A stretch of 64,000 nt of DNA from positions 2,015,501-2,079,500 of the forward strand of contig CM049320.1 of the NCBI GenBank assembly GCA_026874595.1. The letters run 5' to 3'. The notes beneath the pieces were generated by a model. It was not told where the DNA came from. It ran no database searches and saw only the letters and a program-made list of their open reading frames with translations. The position numbers were made by a program, and so were the translations under genes. Source of the stretch: Sipunculus nudus (lineage: Eukaryota; Annelida; Sipuncula; Golfingiida; Sipunculidae). Numbering within the stretch: the first letter of the stretch is position 1; every line of letters starts with the position of its first letter. Of this stretch, positions 10,780-23,033 are shown piece after piece.

Positions 10780-13640
10780 ATGTGATAACTTTTGAATAAG
10801 TCAACATTTTATCAAATTTCAAATTTAAATCGTTTCTACCAAAATCTCGAACGAGTTCGAAAACCGGTGACCTTGGCCTTCATCAACAAGGTCGAATAGG
10901 CAAAAATAAAATTTTTGGTGAACCCCATAACATTTGAAGTATATCATATTTTTCCTTCAAATTTGAAACATTAATTGTATTGATCACCTTCTTTGAGGAG
11001 CTGGTCTTCAAGACCTGGGTCTTCAAGGTTAAATCAGCAAGAATAAATATTATTAGTGAAAATTATAACTTTTGAGCCCCTTGACATGTTTTCTTGAAAT
11101 TCAGCTTTAAAATGTCTCTACCAATACCTCGGAGAAGTTAAAAAAACAGCTACCTTGACCTCCATAATCAATGTCAAATAGGCCGAAATAGAATAATTTG
11201 TGAACCCCATAACTTTAGAAGTAGCACATATATTTTCTTCAAACCTGACACACGAATTATTTTAATTAAGTGCCTCGACGAGCTCGAGCACTGGTGACCT
11301 TGACCTGGATCTTTAAGGTCAATTCAGCCAGGATAGAAATTATTTTTGAACGCAATAAATTTTGAACCACTCAATATATTTTCATGAAATTCAACATGAG
11401 AATTGTCTCTACCAATATCTCAGAGAAGTTGAAAAAATGGTGACCTTGATCGTCATCATCAAGGTCAAATAGGCCATCATAGACTTATTTGCGAACTCCA
11501 TAACTTTAGAAGTAGCGCATATATTTTCCTCAAACCTGAAACACTAATTGTTTTAATTAAGTCCCTCGACGAGCTCGAAAACTGGTGACCTTGACCTGGA
11601 TCTCTAAGGTCAATTCAGCCAGGTAGAAATTATTTTTGAACGCAATAAATTTTGAACCACTCTATATATTTTCATAAAAATTCAACATGAGAATTGTCTC
11701 TACCAATATCTCAGAGAAGTTGAAAAAATTGTGACCTTGATCGTCATCATCAAGGTCAAACAGGCCAACATAGAATTATTTGCGAACTCCATAACTTTAG
11801 AAGTAGCGCATATATTTTCCTCAAACCTGAAACACTAATTATTTTAATTAAGTCCCTCGACGAGCTCGAAAACTGGTGACCTTGACCTGGATCTTTAAGG
11901 TCAATTCAGCCAGGATAGAAATTATTTTTGAACGCAAAAATTTTGAACCACTCAATATATTTTCATGAAATTCAACATGTGAATTGTCTCTACCAATATC
12001 TCAGAGAAGTTGAAAAAATGGTGACCTTGATCTTCATCATCAAGGTCAAATAGGCCAACACAGAATTATTTGTCAACTCCATAACTTTAGAAGTAGCGCA
12101 TATTTTTTCCTCAAACCTGAAACACTAATTGTTTTAATTAAGTCCCTCGACGAGTTCGAAAACTGGTGACCTTGACCTGGATCTTTAAGGTCAATTCAGC
12201 CAGGATAGAAATTATTTTTGAACGCAAAAATTTTGAACCACTCAATATATTTTCATGAAATTCAACATGTGAATTGTCTCTACCAATATCTCAGAGAAGT
12301 TGAAAAAATGGTGACCTTGATCGTCATCATCAAGGTCAACTAGGCCAACATAGAATTATTTGCGAACTCCATAACTTTAGAAGTAGCGCATATATTTTCC
12401 TCAAACCTGAAACACTAATTGTTTTAATTAAGTCCCTCGACGAGCTCGAAAACTGGTGACCTTGACCTGGAACTTTAAGGACAATTCAGTCAGGATAGAA
12501 ATTATTTTTGAACGCAATTAATTTTGAACCACTCTATATATTTTCATAAAAATTCAACATGAGAATTGTCTCTACCAATATCTCAGAGAAGTTGAAAAAA
12601 TGGTGACCTTGATCGTCATCATCAAGGTCAAATAGGCCAACATAGAATTATTTGTCAACTCCATAACTTTAAAAATAGCGCATATATTATCCTCAAACAC
12701 TAATTGTTTTAATTAAGTCCCTCGACGAGCTCGAAAATTGGTGACCTTCACCTGGATCTTTAAGGTCAATTCAGCCAGGATAGAAATTATATTTGAACGC
12801 AATAAATTTTGAACCACTCTATATGGTTTCATGAAATTCAACATGAGAATTGTCTCTACCAATATCTCAGAGAAGTTGAAAAAATGGTGACCTTGATCGT
12901 CATCATCAAGGTCAAATAGGCCAACACAGAATTATTTGTCAACTCCATAACTTTAAAAATAGCGCATATTTTTTCCTCAAACACTAATTGTTTTAATTAA
13001 GTCCCTCGACGAGCTCGAAAAATGGTGACCTTCACCTGGATCTTTAAGGTCAATTCAGCCAGGATAGAAATTATATTTGAACGCAATCAATTTTGAACCA
13101 CTCTATATGGTTTCATGAAATTCAACATGAGAATTGTCTCTACCAATATCTCAGAGAAGTTGAAAAAATGGTGACCTTGATCGTCATCATCAAGGTCAAA
13201 TAGGCCAACATAGAATTATTTGTCAACTCCATAACTTTAAAAATAGCGCATATTTTTTCCTCAAACACTAATTGTTTTAATCAAGTCCCTCGACGAGCTC
13301 GAAAAATGGTGACCTTCACCTGGATCTTTAAGGTCAATTCAGCCAGGATAGTAATTATTTTTGAACGCAATAAATTTTGAACCACTCTATATATTTTCAT
13401 GAAATTCAACATGAGAATTGTCTCTACCAATATCTCAGAGAAGTTGAAAAAATGGTGACCTTGATCGTCATCATCAAGGTCAAATAGGCCAACGTAGAAT
13501 TATTTGTGAACTCCATAACTTTAGAAGTAGCACATATTTTTTCTTCAAACCTGAAACACTAATTGTTTTAATCAAGTTCCTTGTGGAGCTCGAAACCCGG
13601 TGACCTTCACCTGGATCTTCAAGGTCCAACCAGCCAGAAT
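10780..13640. repeat. Satellite array, unit about 283-293 bp, about nine copies
   Basis: The marker 'gacgagctcgaaaa(c)tgg' recurs near 11278, 11568, 11860, 12149, 12439, 12724, 13009 and 13292, with diverged copies at both ends (about 10850 and 13580). Central copies are almost identical while flanking copies decay, the usual pattern of unequal exchange. Each unit contains 'gtgaccttgacctgga' and, inverted, 'catcatcaaggtcaaa'. The later copies share a deletion ('cctcaaacactaattg' for 'cctcaaacctgaaacactaattg'), so there are at least two subfamilies. The array is wholly inside the NLR intron. Confidence 0.85.
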
Positions 13641-13823
13641 AAAATCACAGATCACTTCATAACCTGGGCACCATGATCATCATCATACAAGGCCAAATCT
13701 TTAGAAATCCAGGATTAAAGTTAACACCAAACTTTTGAAGGGTTCCATTTTTTCCCTGAAATTTTGGAAAGTGAGGCCCGTAGTCAGCTGAGACATATAG
13801 TTGTGTTTGTGTCACAAAAAAAC

Positions 13824-14524
13824 TACGCTCCCGAGGCAGCGGAAATCTTGCGCTTCTAAAAAAAGCAACTGATTTTCACGCTGCCAGCTTTGACAGTTTA
13901 TGATATATTTAGACACCAGATGGCGGTACGTTGTCCGCTGAAAAAACGTGCGTATGACGTGACAAGCAGCCAACCAGGTGCCAATAAACAAACACTCGAC
14001 AGGCATCCTGGCTCCGCCCATAGCTGCGCTACAAGCGCCGTTTGATGAGAGTTAACGGTCGAATTTTAATTGCTCCCTCTGTATTCTCGCATCATCGACC
14101 GATTCGATTATGACATTATGACTGTGTCAGCGTAGCCATGAATCTGTTGTCTGCAGGACTGAAACCAGCCAGCGAGGTGTGCACGCAGCCTTTGTTATTA
14201 CGTTTGGTTTGAATTACAACCTACCGGCCGGGCATCCTAAGTGCCCAAGGCCCTAAGCAAACCACGTCAGGGGCAATTCTCTTTGAGCCTGTGGCCTGTT
14301 CAAACGGTTACCGGGGCGATGAGCTGTCACTCAAAACGAAATGAACATGATTGGCTCCGTGTATTCCTCGCTTGGCCGTGTCTTCCAGCACAAGGTCTCA
14401 TCTGATTGGACAAAAATACAGTGCTCCCCCCTGGTGTAGCAATTCAGGATACGAGGTCATAACAAACAGCGCTTGTACGATATAGGGAGTTGGCCTATAG
14501 TTAAAGCGCTGTGAAAGGGGCGTA
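13824..14524. mobile_element. 701-bp non-autonomous TIR transposon, copy 1
   Basis: The ends are TACGCTCC and, on the other strand, TACGCCCC, so the terminal inverted repeats are short. The flanks are a C-A(7)-C run on the left and C-A(6)-C on the right, consistent with a 9-bp target duplication with a one-base slip. The body is nearly colinear with 57808-58506, with only scattered substitutions and small indels. There is no open reading frame of note. A 9-bp duplication would fit Mutator-like elements, but the TIRs are too short to assign a superfamily. Confidence 0.8.
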
Positions 14525-14929
14525 CAAAAAACAGGTCCTCAAGTTAAACATAATTTTGAAGAATTATAATGATATAAACAGTAATTTAAACATAATTTTG
14601 TATCTGATTTACAACGGAAACGATAGCTAATGGCGACAAAAAATAAATAGGCCTTGTCTTACACGCAAATTCAAATACTACCAACCTATACAAGCCAATA
14701 CTTATTATAAAAATTAAAAAAATGTTTATTGATCACACCTAACCCAAGGTTGTTCAAAATCATAATTTGCGCAATAGGGCCTAATTAATTAAGAGAGAAT
14801 GGTGAGATTCCGGATAGCTTTCGAATTCGGTTGTGTCATATAGAGCTTATCAGTAAACTGTATTCTAGCATCAGAAAATACAAAATTGAATCAGCTGAAT
14901 TTCAGTCATGCTGAGCTATAGCGATGGGT

Positions 14930-16590
14930 TATTGTCCGTCGTCCTTCCGTCCGGCCGGGTGGCCGTCCGGCCGTCCGTTAGCAGGGCACAAATCGTATTC
15001 GTACGGGCTAGGATCATGAACCCTGTGCAGTCTTAGAAGACCATAAAATTCTCCTTGAAAACCTAACATTAGGTCTCTGTTACCCATATCCTCTTAGCTA
15101 TCGGGCTGAGAATCCCCCCCCCCCCCCTTAATCATTAAACATTTGATACAAAAGTTCCAGTATCTGAACAACTATTGCATGGATTATTATGGTTCTTTGC
15201 GTGCATATTGGTCATGATGTAATTCATCAGTTCCTGACAACTGGAAGCACCATTTAAAGCTAAGCTGACTTTAAGTGAATTCTGAGTATTTCATCATTTC
15301 CTGGATGTTTTGGCATTTTTTCTCTATTTTTGAGACCTTTAAAGATGCTGTCATGCTGTTAACGGGTCGCAAATCGTTACCACTGGACCTGGAATCTTCT
15401 ACCTTGACATCATCCATGAAAAGTCTCCTTTAAAACCCGAAAGTAGGTCTCTGATAACCATCTCCTTTGAGCTATGGGGCTCAGAACTACCCCCCCCCCC
15501 CGAATAATTGTTTCCCCAGACAAAGTTGGGATACTATATTTAAACGCGGTCGCGTCGCCGCCGCCGCAAAGATTTCATTTGGTCACGATAACTCAATAGT
15601 TTACGGATCTTTACCAAACCTGACATGTGCATAGATAAGGATGAGAGAACGAAGCCTATTTAAAATGGAGCATGACCTTTACTAGGAAAGTGACCTTGAC
15701 CTTGAACTGGTCCATTTTGGGGGCAAAATCACACAAATTCTTAAATATCTCAAGAAATCTTGCATGGATTGACCTAAAAATCAACTTAACCGAAGATTTT
15801 GGTTGTATTGTCATGTACTTGAAACTGGTGGCGCCACATGTTATCCTTTTCTTGTTTTTGTGCCGTTTAATACCCCCATCATTGCCACTTAAGAGCACTG
15901 CGAGCATTATAAGTCAAAAAGTAATGGACAGATTTCTTTCGTATTATGCATATACATAGACATGGGTTATGGGATGATGTATATTTACATTGGGGTCATG
16001 ACCTTTCCTATGAGAGTGGCCTTGACCTTGAATATTGCCATCAATGGTAAAAATCACACAAAATCATAAATAGCTCAATAAAGAATGCATGGATTGGTCA
16101 AAAAATCAAATTGACCGAAGATCTTGGATAGTTTTGTCTTCTGCGAAAGACAGGTGGCGGCACCTTTTGTCTTTTTCTTGTTTTCGCGCCTTTTAATATC
16201 ACATCATAGCCACTTGACAGTACTGTGAGCATTATACGTCTAAAACTTATGGACAGATTGGGCTGAAATTGTTCATGTCTGTTGAACTTGGATACCGCCA
16301 TCTTGTATTCAAGACTGGTGGTGCCATCCACCATTGTTTTGCAGTGGCGTCCATCCGTACACAAGCTTTAGTGTAATTTGCTCAAATCTCCGGAGTGGTT
16401 CAAGGTATTGGTCTTAAATTTGGCATGTCCATCCATCTTGAAAGTTTTCTCGTAAACAACACAGGTGGCGCCACCTACCTTCCCGTTTTTGTAGAATAAA
16501 TTAATGCCATTTTCTGAGGAATAATTTGCCCTATTGGCCTGAAATTGTGCATATTCATAGATCTTTGGCTCCTCCATATTATATGATCAC
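14930..16590. repeat. Interspersed repeat cluster
   Basis: There are several copies of the GGTGGCGCCACC family (core near 15826, 16145 and 16467) with 'gcacaaatcg', 'tggacctggaatcttct' and 'ttgcatggattg' modules. Beside them is a unit starting 'ccccagacaaagttggga' followed by a GTCGCCGCCGCCGC run, also present near 7300-7345. Poly-C runs lie at about 15113-15127 and 15491-15500. Short open frames here are on repeat sequence and are not credited as genes. Confidence 0.5.
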
Positions 16591-16597
16591 CTGGTTG

Positions 16598-16818
16598 TGT
16601 AATAATGTAATTATTTAATTCACATTTAAAGGACACATTTAAAGGACACATTTCATTGTATAAAAAAGGACACTTAATAATGGGTACAGTTAATCAGGAT
16701 AACTGAGTGAGACTATTGTTCTTTGTTATGTGATGGCACAATACATGGGTTTAAAGGTCGTCTGAAAAAAGTTCTGAGTCCGTTTAATGTAGTCAGTTGC
16801 CACTGTCACATTATTATA
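16598..16818 (+). repeat. 5' LTR of the Ty3/gypsy element
   Basis: It starts TGTAATAATG and ends CATTATTATA, one base from the perfect inverse CATTATTACA. It matches the 3' LTR along its length but has an extra roughly 8 bp near its start and lacks about 12 bp ('ccaagactttgg') present in the 3' LTR. The sequence directly after it (TCTTGGCGACGAGG, 16819-16832) is in the position of the primer-binding site; the tRNA was not determined. Confidence 0.9.
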
Positions 16819-16844
16819 TCTTGGCGACGAGGTATTGGAGTGCT

Positions 16845-17700
16845 ATGGCTACGTACGGTAGTGTCAGGGCAAACGAGGAGTCGGAGGATTGGACTCAGTA
16901 TGTTGAAAATATGAAGGAGTTCTTTGTGGCAAATGACATTGCTGACCAGGTGAAGCAGCGCGCCATTTTCTTTAGCACGGTTGGGGGAAGGATTTATGGA
17001 CTTATCAGAAATTTGCTGTCACCGGAAAAGGCTGATAGTAGAACTATTTTACAACTGACTGAACTAGTAAAGCAGCACCTGAACCCCAGACCATTAGTGA
17101 TAGTGGAAAGATACAAGTTTAACTCCAGGAACAGAAACCGGGAGAAAGTGTTGCTTATTTTGCAGCGGAACTAAGACGACTCACGGAGAACTGTCAATAA
17201 GGCGACGTCCTGGAAGACATGCTTCGTGACAGGTTGGTGGTTGGGGTGAGGGATGATGCTATTCAGAGACGTTTGTTATCTGAAAAGGACTTAACTAATC
17301 AGAAGACATTAGAGATTGCTGTGGGAATGGAGATAGCAGCTAAAAATGCCAGAGATTTCAGTGAAGCCAGTGTTAGTACCAGTACTGTAAATAAACTTCA
17401 CAAATTTACTAAACAATGTAAATCTGGAACTGTATCTCATAAAAGCCAGAAAAACAAGACGTGTTGGAGATGTGGAGCCTTGCATGATTTTAGGACTTGT
17501 AAATTCAGGGAGGCTGAATGTTTTAATTGTAATGCTGTTGGTCATATTAAAGCCATGTGTAGAAAGTCCAGGAAAACCTCCAGCCGTCCAGCCAGCAGAG
17601 GGAGAGCTCAATCAATTAACTCGCAAACAGAAAGGACTGTGTCTCACCAACAAGGTGATGTGTATACTATGTTCCATATGGGAAATGAAACCAGTGTAAA
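16845..17700 (+). pseudogene. Ty3/gypsy gag region with two CCHC zinc knuckles, broken
   Basis: The ATG at 16845 starts a gag-like frame (MATYGSV..., then FFVANDIADQVKQRAIFF, with the family pattern of 'fF.AN.I' and 'LLSPEKADSRT'). A frameshift near 17130-17145 and an in-frame TAA near 17200 interrupt it. The continuing frame from 17219 has LRDRLVVGV and a nucleocapsid with CWRCGALHDFRTC (a CX2CX3HX4C variant) and CFNCNAVGHIKAMC (canonical CX2CX4HX4C). Gag would form the particle and bind element RNA. Confidence 0.85.
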
Positions 17701-19245
17701 CAGTGGTATACAGGTGAATGTGAAGGTGAACAATGTTGACTTAGCTATGGAAGTTGATACAGGGGCTGCGGTGTCTGTGATTAGCGCAGAAACTTTCTAT
17801 AAATTAAATTTTGAACTTCTAACAACAGTTGCAGACTCCTTAGCAATACTGAAGACCTATACTGGGGAAACTTTACCTGTTATGGATGAGATAAATGTCC
17901 AAGTTGATCATGAGAATCAAAGCTATCGTTTGCCTTTAATGGTACTAAACAGTTTAGGACCAAGTCTGATTGGTAGAAACTGGCTTAACCATATTAAGCT
18001 TAATTGGGCTGACATATGTACTATCACAGAGTCTAAGAAAGACCAGCATGTTCATGACCTAGTATCAAAATACTCAGATGTGTTCAAGGCAGAACTTGGC
18101 TGTTTGAAAGACACTAAAGTGAAGATTCATATCAACAGTGATGCTTCGCCGAGGTTTCATAAACCCCGTGTTGTGCCTTTCTCCTTGAAGGCTAAAGCTG
18201 ACTGTGAATTAGATCGTCTAGAATCTGAGGGTGTAATTGAACCAGTGAGATACTCAGAATGGGTTTGTCCCATAGTTCCGGTTTTGAAACCTAATAACAC
18301 TGTAAGAATCTGTGGGGATTATCGTCTCACAGTAAATCAAGTTGCTAAGACTGAGAGCTATCCAATACCGCGAATAGAAGAACTTTATAGCAAGTTATCA
18401 GGAGGTCAAACCTTAACTAAATTGGATATGAGCCATGCATTTTTACAGATTACCCTGGATGAGGACTCGAAGAAATTTTGCACTATCAACACACAAAAGG
18501 GACTGTATCAAGTGACCAGATTACCCTTTGGAGTTTCCAGTAGTCCAGCTTTATTCCAAAGAACTATGGAGGGAATATTAGGTGATATTCCGGGTTGTGT
18601 TGTCTACTTAGACGACATCTTATGTACTGGGAAAACCGAACAGGAACATTTGAAAACACTTGAGACGGTACTCCAGAGATAAGCTGACTCAGGACTAAGA
18701 CTACGTCAGGAGAAATGTGTTTTCCAAGTACCTGAAGTGTGTTACCTTGGATACAAAATTGACAGGGAAGGTTTACATCCCTTGCAAGAAAAGGTTAGAG
18801 CAATTCAAGAAGCTCAGAGTCCTACTAATGTCACTGAGTTAAAGTCCTATCTGGGAATGCTCAACTATTATGGAAGATTTCTTCCTAACCTAGCATCAGC
18901 GTTAAAACCATTGCACAAGCTATTAAAAAAGGGTGAGCAGTGGAATTGGACAAGTGATCAAGAGCAAGCGTTCACGACTTCAAAATTGATGTTGAACTCT
19001 GACAAGGTCTTAGTGCATTATGACTCAAACAAAGAACTGATACTTGCCTGTGATGCATCACCTTATGGTGTTGGCGCAGTTCTGTCGCATCCGACCAGTG
19101 ATGGCAAAGATCAGTCAGTTCTTTTGCTTCCGGAACTTTATCCAGTGCAGAAAAAGGTTATTCTTACTTTGAGAAGGAGGCTTTAGCAGTGGTATTTGGT
19201 ACTAAGAAATTTCACCAGTATTTGTATTGAAGAAAATTTATCATT
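17700..19245 (+). pseudogene. Ty3/gypsy protease, reverse transcriptase and RNase H region, broken
   Basis: The aspartic protease active site is EVDTGAAVSVIS (about 17750-17790). Reverse transcriptase shows PIPRIEELYSKLSGG, TKLDMSHAFLQI, RLPFGVSSSPALFQ and the catalytic YLDDILC (about 18605). The frame then hits TAA at 18680-18682 and resumes unchanged. SYLGMLNYYGRFLPNLASAL and the RNase H start ILACDASPYGVGAVLSH follow. A frameshift near 19150 and a TGA near 19228 lie inside RNase H. In function this segment would process the polyprotein and copy the element RNA into DNA. Confidence 0.9.
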
Positions 19246-20781
19246 TTGACTGATCATAAACCTCTTACAAAGTTATTTAAAGAAACCAAAGGAGTACCAG
19301 CTATGGCCTCTGCTAGGATACAGACATGGTCATTGACCTTGAGTGCCTATGATTATACACTTGCCTATAGGCCTGGAGAAGGACACAATGCTGATGCACT
19401 AAGTCGCCTACCCTTGCAGGATACACCAGATGTGGTTCCGCTTCCGAATGAAACTGTGTTACTGATGGATGTAGTGAATACCTCAATTTCAATGACAGCT
19501 CAAGATATAGCAAGGGGAACTGCCAAGGACCGGGTTTTGTCACAAGTATACAGATATATTTTACATGGATGGCCAGATGATATCAGGGATAAAGAGATGA
19601 GACCCTACAAAGCAAGGCAAAATGAGTTGAGTGTACATAAAGGCTGCATACTATGGAGTTCGCGTGTGGTGGTTCCATCAATGTGTCGAGATGCTGTGAC
19701 AACACAACTACATGCAGCCCATCCAGGAATTTCACGTATGAAGGGTCTTGCTAGATCATATGTTTGGTGGCCAGGTATAGATTCACAGATAGAATATGCC
19801 GTTCGTCAGTGTGATATTTGTCAGAGAAATCGGAACAGCCATCCAGAGTCACCATTACATCCCTGGGAATGGCCTGCTAAGCCTTGGACGAGGTTACATA
19901 TTGACTTTGCAGGACCATATTTAAACCTAATGATTCTTATTATTGTGAATGTAACTACTAAGTGATGTAATTCCTACGAAATCCCTCACAGCAGAAAGAA
20001 CAATTGAGGAATTGAGATTACAGTATGCTGTGCATGGATTGCCTGATACTATTGTTTCGAACAATGCTGCAGTGTTCACCTGTGAAATGTTTCAAGAGCT
20101 TATCAGACAGAATGGTATGGTTCATATAAGATCGGCTCGTTTCACCCAGCCACGAATGGGTTAGCTGAAAGGGGAGTATAAATCTTCAAGGCTGCCATGA
20201 GAAAAATAACCGATGGGACCATAAAAACACGGTTATCAAGATTTCTGTTTCAATACAGGATTACTCCTCAAACAACTACAGGTGTGTCTCCTGCTGAGAT
20301 GTTATTTGTCGACAGCCCAGAAGTCATCTGGATTTGTTGTTTCCTAGTGTGGGTTCCCATGTACGCCAACATCAAGCACGACAGAAATTTTTATCATGAT
20401 TCCACTTCGCGGGTACGCCATTTTCAGGAGGGAGACTTAGTATATGCCAAGAACTTTAGCCCTGGTCCAATTTGGCTTGAGGGAGTAGTAGTAAAAACTA
20501 CAGGACCCCTCTCAGTACTGATCAGTGTTGATGGTCGGTTGATAAGTAGACATGTTGATCAAATTTGCTCTAGATATGACAACCAGCCAAGGACAGCTAT
20601 TCCAGAAGTTGCACCTGATCCTATTGTAAAATCTCAAGTTGTTCAGTACAAGAGGGATTCTGCCAGTAACTTGCCTGTTGCGCCGGTAGTCAATGATGGA
20701 ACTAAGTTGAAAGTGCCTGTGGTTCCAGCTGAAAACATTGAACCAGCCAGTGAGTTGACAAACAAACTAGACGACCAGAGC
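19246..20781 (+). pseudogene. Ty3/gypsy RNase H end and integrase, broken and catalytically altered
   Basis: It starts in RNase H (TDHKPLTKLF, then GEGHNADALSRLP). The integrase zinc-binding domain follows (HAAHPG... CDIC), then the core with HIDFAGPY. A TGA at about 19963 replaces the expected tryptophan codon after the first catalytic Asp block. The second catalytic Asp position reads VSNNAAVF where the family has a DNG-type motif, so the DD35E triad is lost. A frameshift near 20140 and a stop near 20178 follow. The C-terminal part (20197 on) keeps the RITPQTTTGVSPAEMLF and HFQEGDLVYAKNF motifs. Confidence 0.85.
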
Positions 20782-22403
20782 GCTTGCCGGAAGTGAAATG
20801 ACAGACAGATGGGCAGACAGAACATATTGTGGGTTTTCTATTATTTGAATGACCTTCAGCGTTTGCTGAGAAGTTGTGGCCTGTAAAATGACATATCAGA
20901 CAAAACAACGAGGAAGCAGACAAAGCTGACCACAAAAGACTAACAGACAGACATACTGACACATCTGTGATAACAGATTACCAGACAAAAGTGCCGAAGG
21001 TAAAGAAGAGCAAAATTAGCGATATTTTATGTAGATAAGGTTTATAATTTTGGAGATATGGCCAAAACATGATATGTTGGGGAGGTGAAGGTGCAGCGCC
21101 CCCTAGTGGCTATATCCGGAAAATGAAAAATCTGTTTTGAGATATTAGTGTAACACATAAGACGTACCAGTTTTAAAGAATTCCTGAAAAAAAAACTGTG
21201 GCCTGTAGAATGCTATTTATGAGACGCAAGAACCAGCAAGTAGGCGGATTTGAGGACAACTGACAAACAGACAGACACACTGACAAAGTCACACAAGATT
21301 GAGACCAGATGACATTACTAGGTCATGGAGAAGACTCAGGGAAAGAAAATAAGCCATAGTTTCTGTAATTGAGGCTTTGGGTTTTAGAGATATGGTCAAT
21401 ATAATGATATGTGTATGAGGGTCAGGTGCAGCGCCACCTAGCGGCCATATCCGGAAAATGAAAAAAAAATTTGAGATATTTTTGTAAAATATAATATGCA
21501 TCAGTTTTCAAATGCTTCTTTAAAAACTGTGGCCTGTAGAATGCTTTATGCGAGACGCAAGAATCAGCAAGCAGCCAAATTTCAGGACAACTGACAAACA
21601 GACGGACACACTGACAAAGTGACACAAGATTGAGACCAGATGACATTATCAGTTTATGGAGAAGACTCAGAGGGAAAAAATAAGCTATAGTTTATGTAAT
21701 TGAGGCTTTGGGTTTTAGAGATATGGCCAATGTAATGATATGTGTGTGAGGGTCGTATGCAGCGCCCCCTAGCACCAATATTAAAAAAATGAAAAAAACC
21801 ATTTCGAGATACTAGTGTAGGACTTATGATATGTCAGTTTCAAAATGATTCCTGCAATAATGTGGCCTTTGGCGCAAGATGAATGAAATTTCGAAATATC
21901 TCTATTCACGAGATATTTTACGAGATACTGCAAGACGTAATAAAATCTTGTAGTACTAGTTGAATGCTACCTGATGCAAAAACCTAGATCACTCTAGCTT
22001 TAAAACTGACAAAGTTAGAAAAATAAGACCCCTTATTTTCGAATATCATGACTTTTCCCCCAAAATTTGTAACCATGGTTACGGCAAATTTGAGTCAGCT
22101 ACATACCAGATGACAGGCCTTGGAATGACGATTAAAATGAGCTATCGTTGAAGTAGATACGACTATTAGTCACAAAGATATGAAGAAAAAACCGTTTTGA
22201 GAAGTTTTTATGACCTTAACCTTGACCTTTGACCTATTTTGACCAAAACAATAGGGCACCTAGAAATTTAATTCTCCATCATCTCTGAAAGTTTCAAGGT
22301 GATTGTGGCAAAATTGTGGCCAGGAGAGTGGAGACAAACAAACAGACAAACAGACATACGCAACTGACCAATATGCTTGCCGAAATCTTTGATTACGGCA
22401 AGC
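20782..22403. mobile_element. Nested 1.6-kb insertion in the retrotransposon 3' coding end
   Basis: The gag-pol tail continues on both sides of this block (TNKLDD before; PVRRSERARKPPDRLTY, a typical gypsy C-terminus, after, ending at 22501). The block begins GCTTGCCG (20782-20789) and ends CGGCAAGC (22396-22403), an 8-bp inverted repeat. A second GCTTGCCG at 22375-22382 forms a hairpin with the end. Inside are three diverged tandem copies of about 328 bp, each beginning 'tgtggcctgtagaatg' (near 20874, 21198 and 21528), with 'gcagcgcc(c/a)cctag'. No clear target duplication is visible. The class is unknown; the terminal hairpin recalls Helitron-like ends, but no CTRR follows. Confidence 0.6.
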
Positions 22404-22501
22404 AACAAACTACACCACGACTCAAATTACCTGCGATACCAGTCGATCCAGTACGTCGTTCAGAACGTGCCCGGAAACCACCCGACAGATTGACTTATTA
22501 A
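22404..22501 (+). pseudogene. C-terminal tail of the Ty3/gypsy polyprotein
   Basis: This short frame contains PVRRSERARKPPDRLTY and a TAA at 22499-22501. Basic 'R(R/S)S.R.RKPP(D/E)RL' ends are typical of Ty3/gypsy pol tails. It is separated from the rest of pol by the 1.6-kb nested insertion. About 320 bp of non-coding element sequence follow before the 3' LTR. Confidence 0.75.
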
Positions 22502-22819
22502 TTGTGTGTTAGTGGAAATTACCATATATACAGGGCAGAATAATCCCTTTGGTAATTTCCCAAGGCTCTGTGGTAGTCTACCCACATCCTTGTTATTCTA
22601 AGTGATAGAGCAAGAGTAAAATTTATGTTACATTGTTGCACATTAATTGTTATTTCCACAGTTAAAATAACAAGAGAGACTATTGTTAAACTGCATTAGC
22701 ACGAGTGGAACATGTCAACTTAACGGAAAGTTGCATATCACATGATATGTAACAGTAGTTAAATTACTAATTGGACTTGTCCTTGGATTTTTATTATTTG
22801 TGAATTAACAGGGAAGTGA

Positions 22820-23033
22820 TGTAATAATGTAATTCACATTTAAAGGACACATTTAAAGGACACATTTCATTGTATAAAAAAGGACTGTCATGGGTACAGT
22901 TAATCAGGATAACCAAGACTTTGGCTGTGTGAGACTAATGTTCTTTGTTATGTGATGGCACAACACATTGGAATAAAGGTCGTCTGAAAAAGTCCTGAGT
23001 GATGTAGTCAGTTGCCACTGTCACATTATTATA
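22820..23033 (+). repeat. 3' LTR of the Ty3/gypsy element
   Basis: It begins TGTAATAATGTAATTCAC and ends CATTATTATA, followed by the GGTTG duplication. The visible differences from the 5' LTR (indels plus scattered substitutions) indicate an old insertion. Confidence 0.9.

Larger units (their letters stand above)
16598..23033 (+). mobile_element. Ty3/gypsy LTR retrotransposon, full length but inactive
   Basis: The element has two LTRs (16598-16818 and 22820-23033), a 5-bp target duplication GGTTG at 16593-16597 and 23034-23038, and a purine tract (AGGGAAGTGA) just before the 3' LTR. The coding order is gag, two zinc knuckles, protease, reverse transcriptase, RNase H, integrase, which is the Ty3/gypsy order. 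It sits in sense orientation in the long intron of the NLR-like gene. Frameshifts and stops break gag, the RT/RNase H junction, RNase H and integrase, and a 1.6-kb sequence is inserted in the 3' coding end, so it cannot be autonomous. No env-like gene is seen. Confidence 0.92.
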
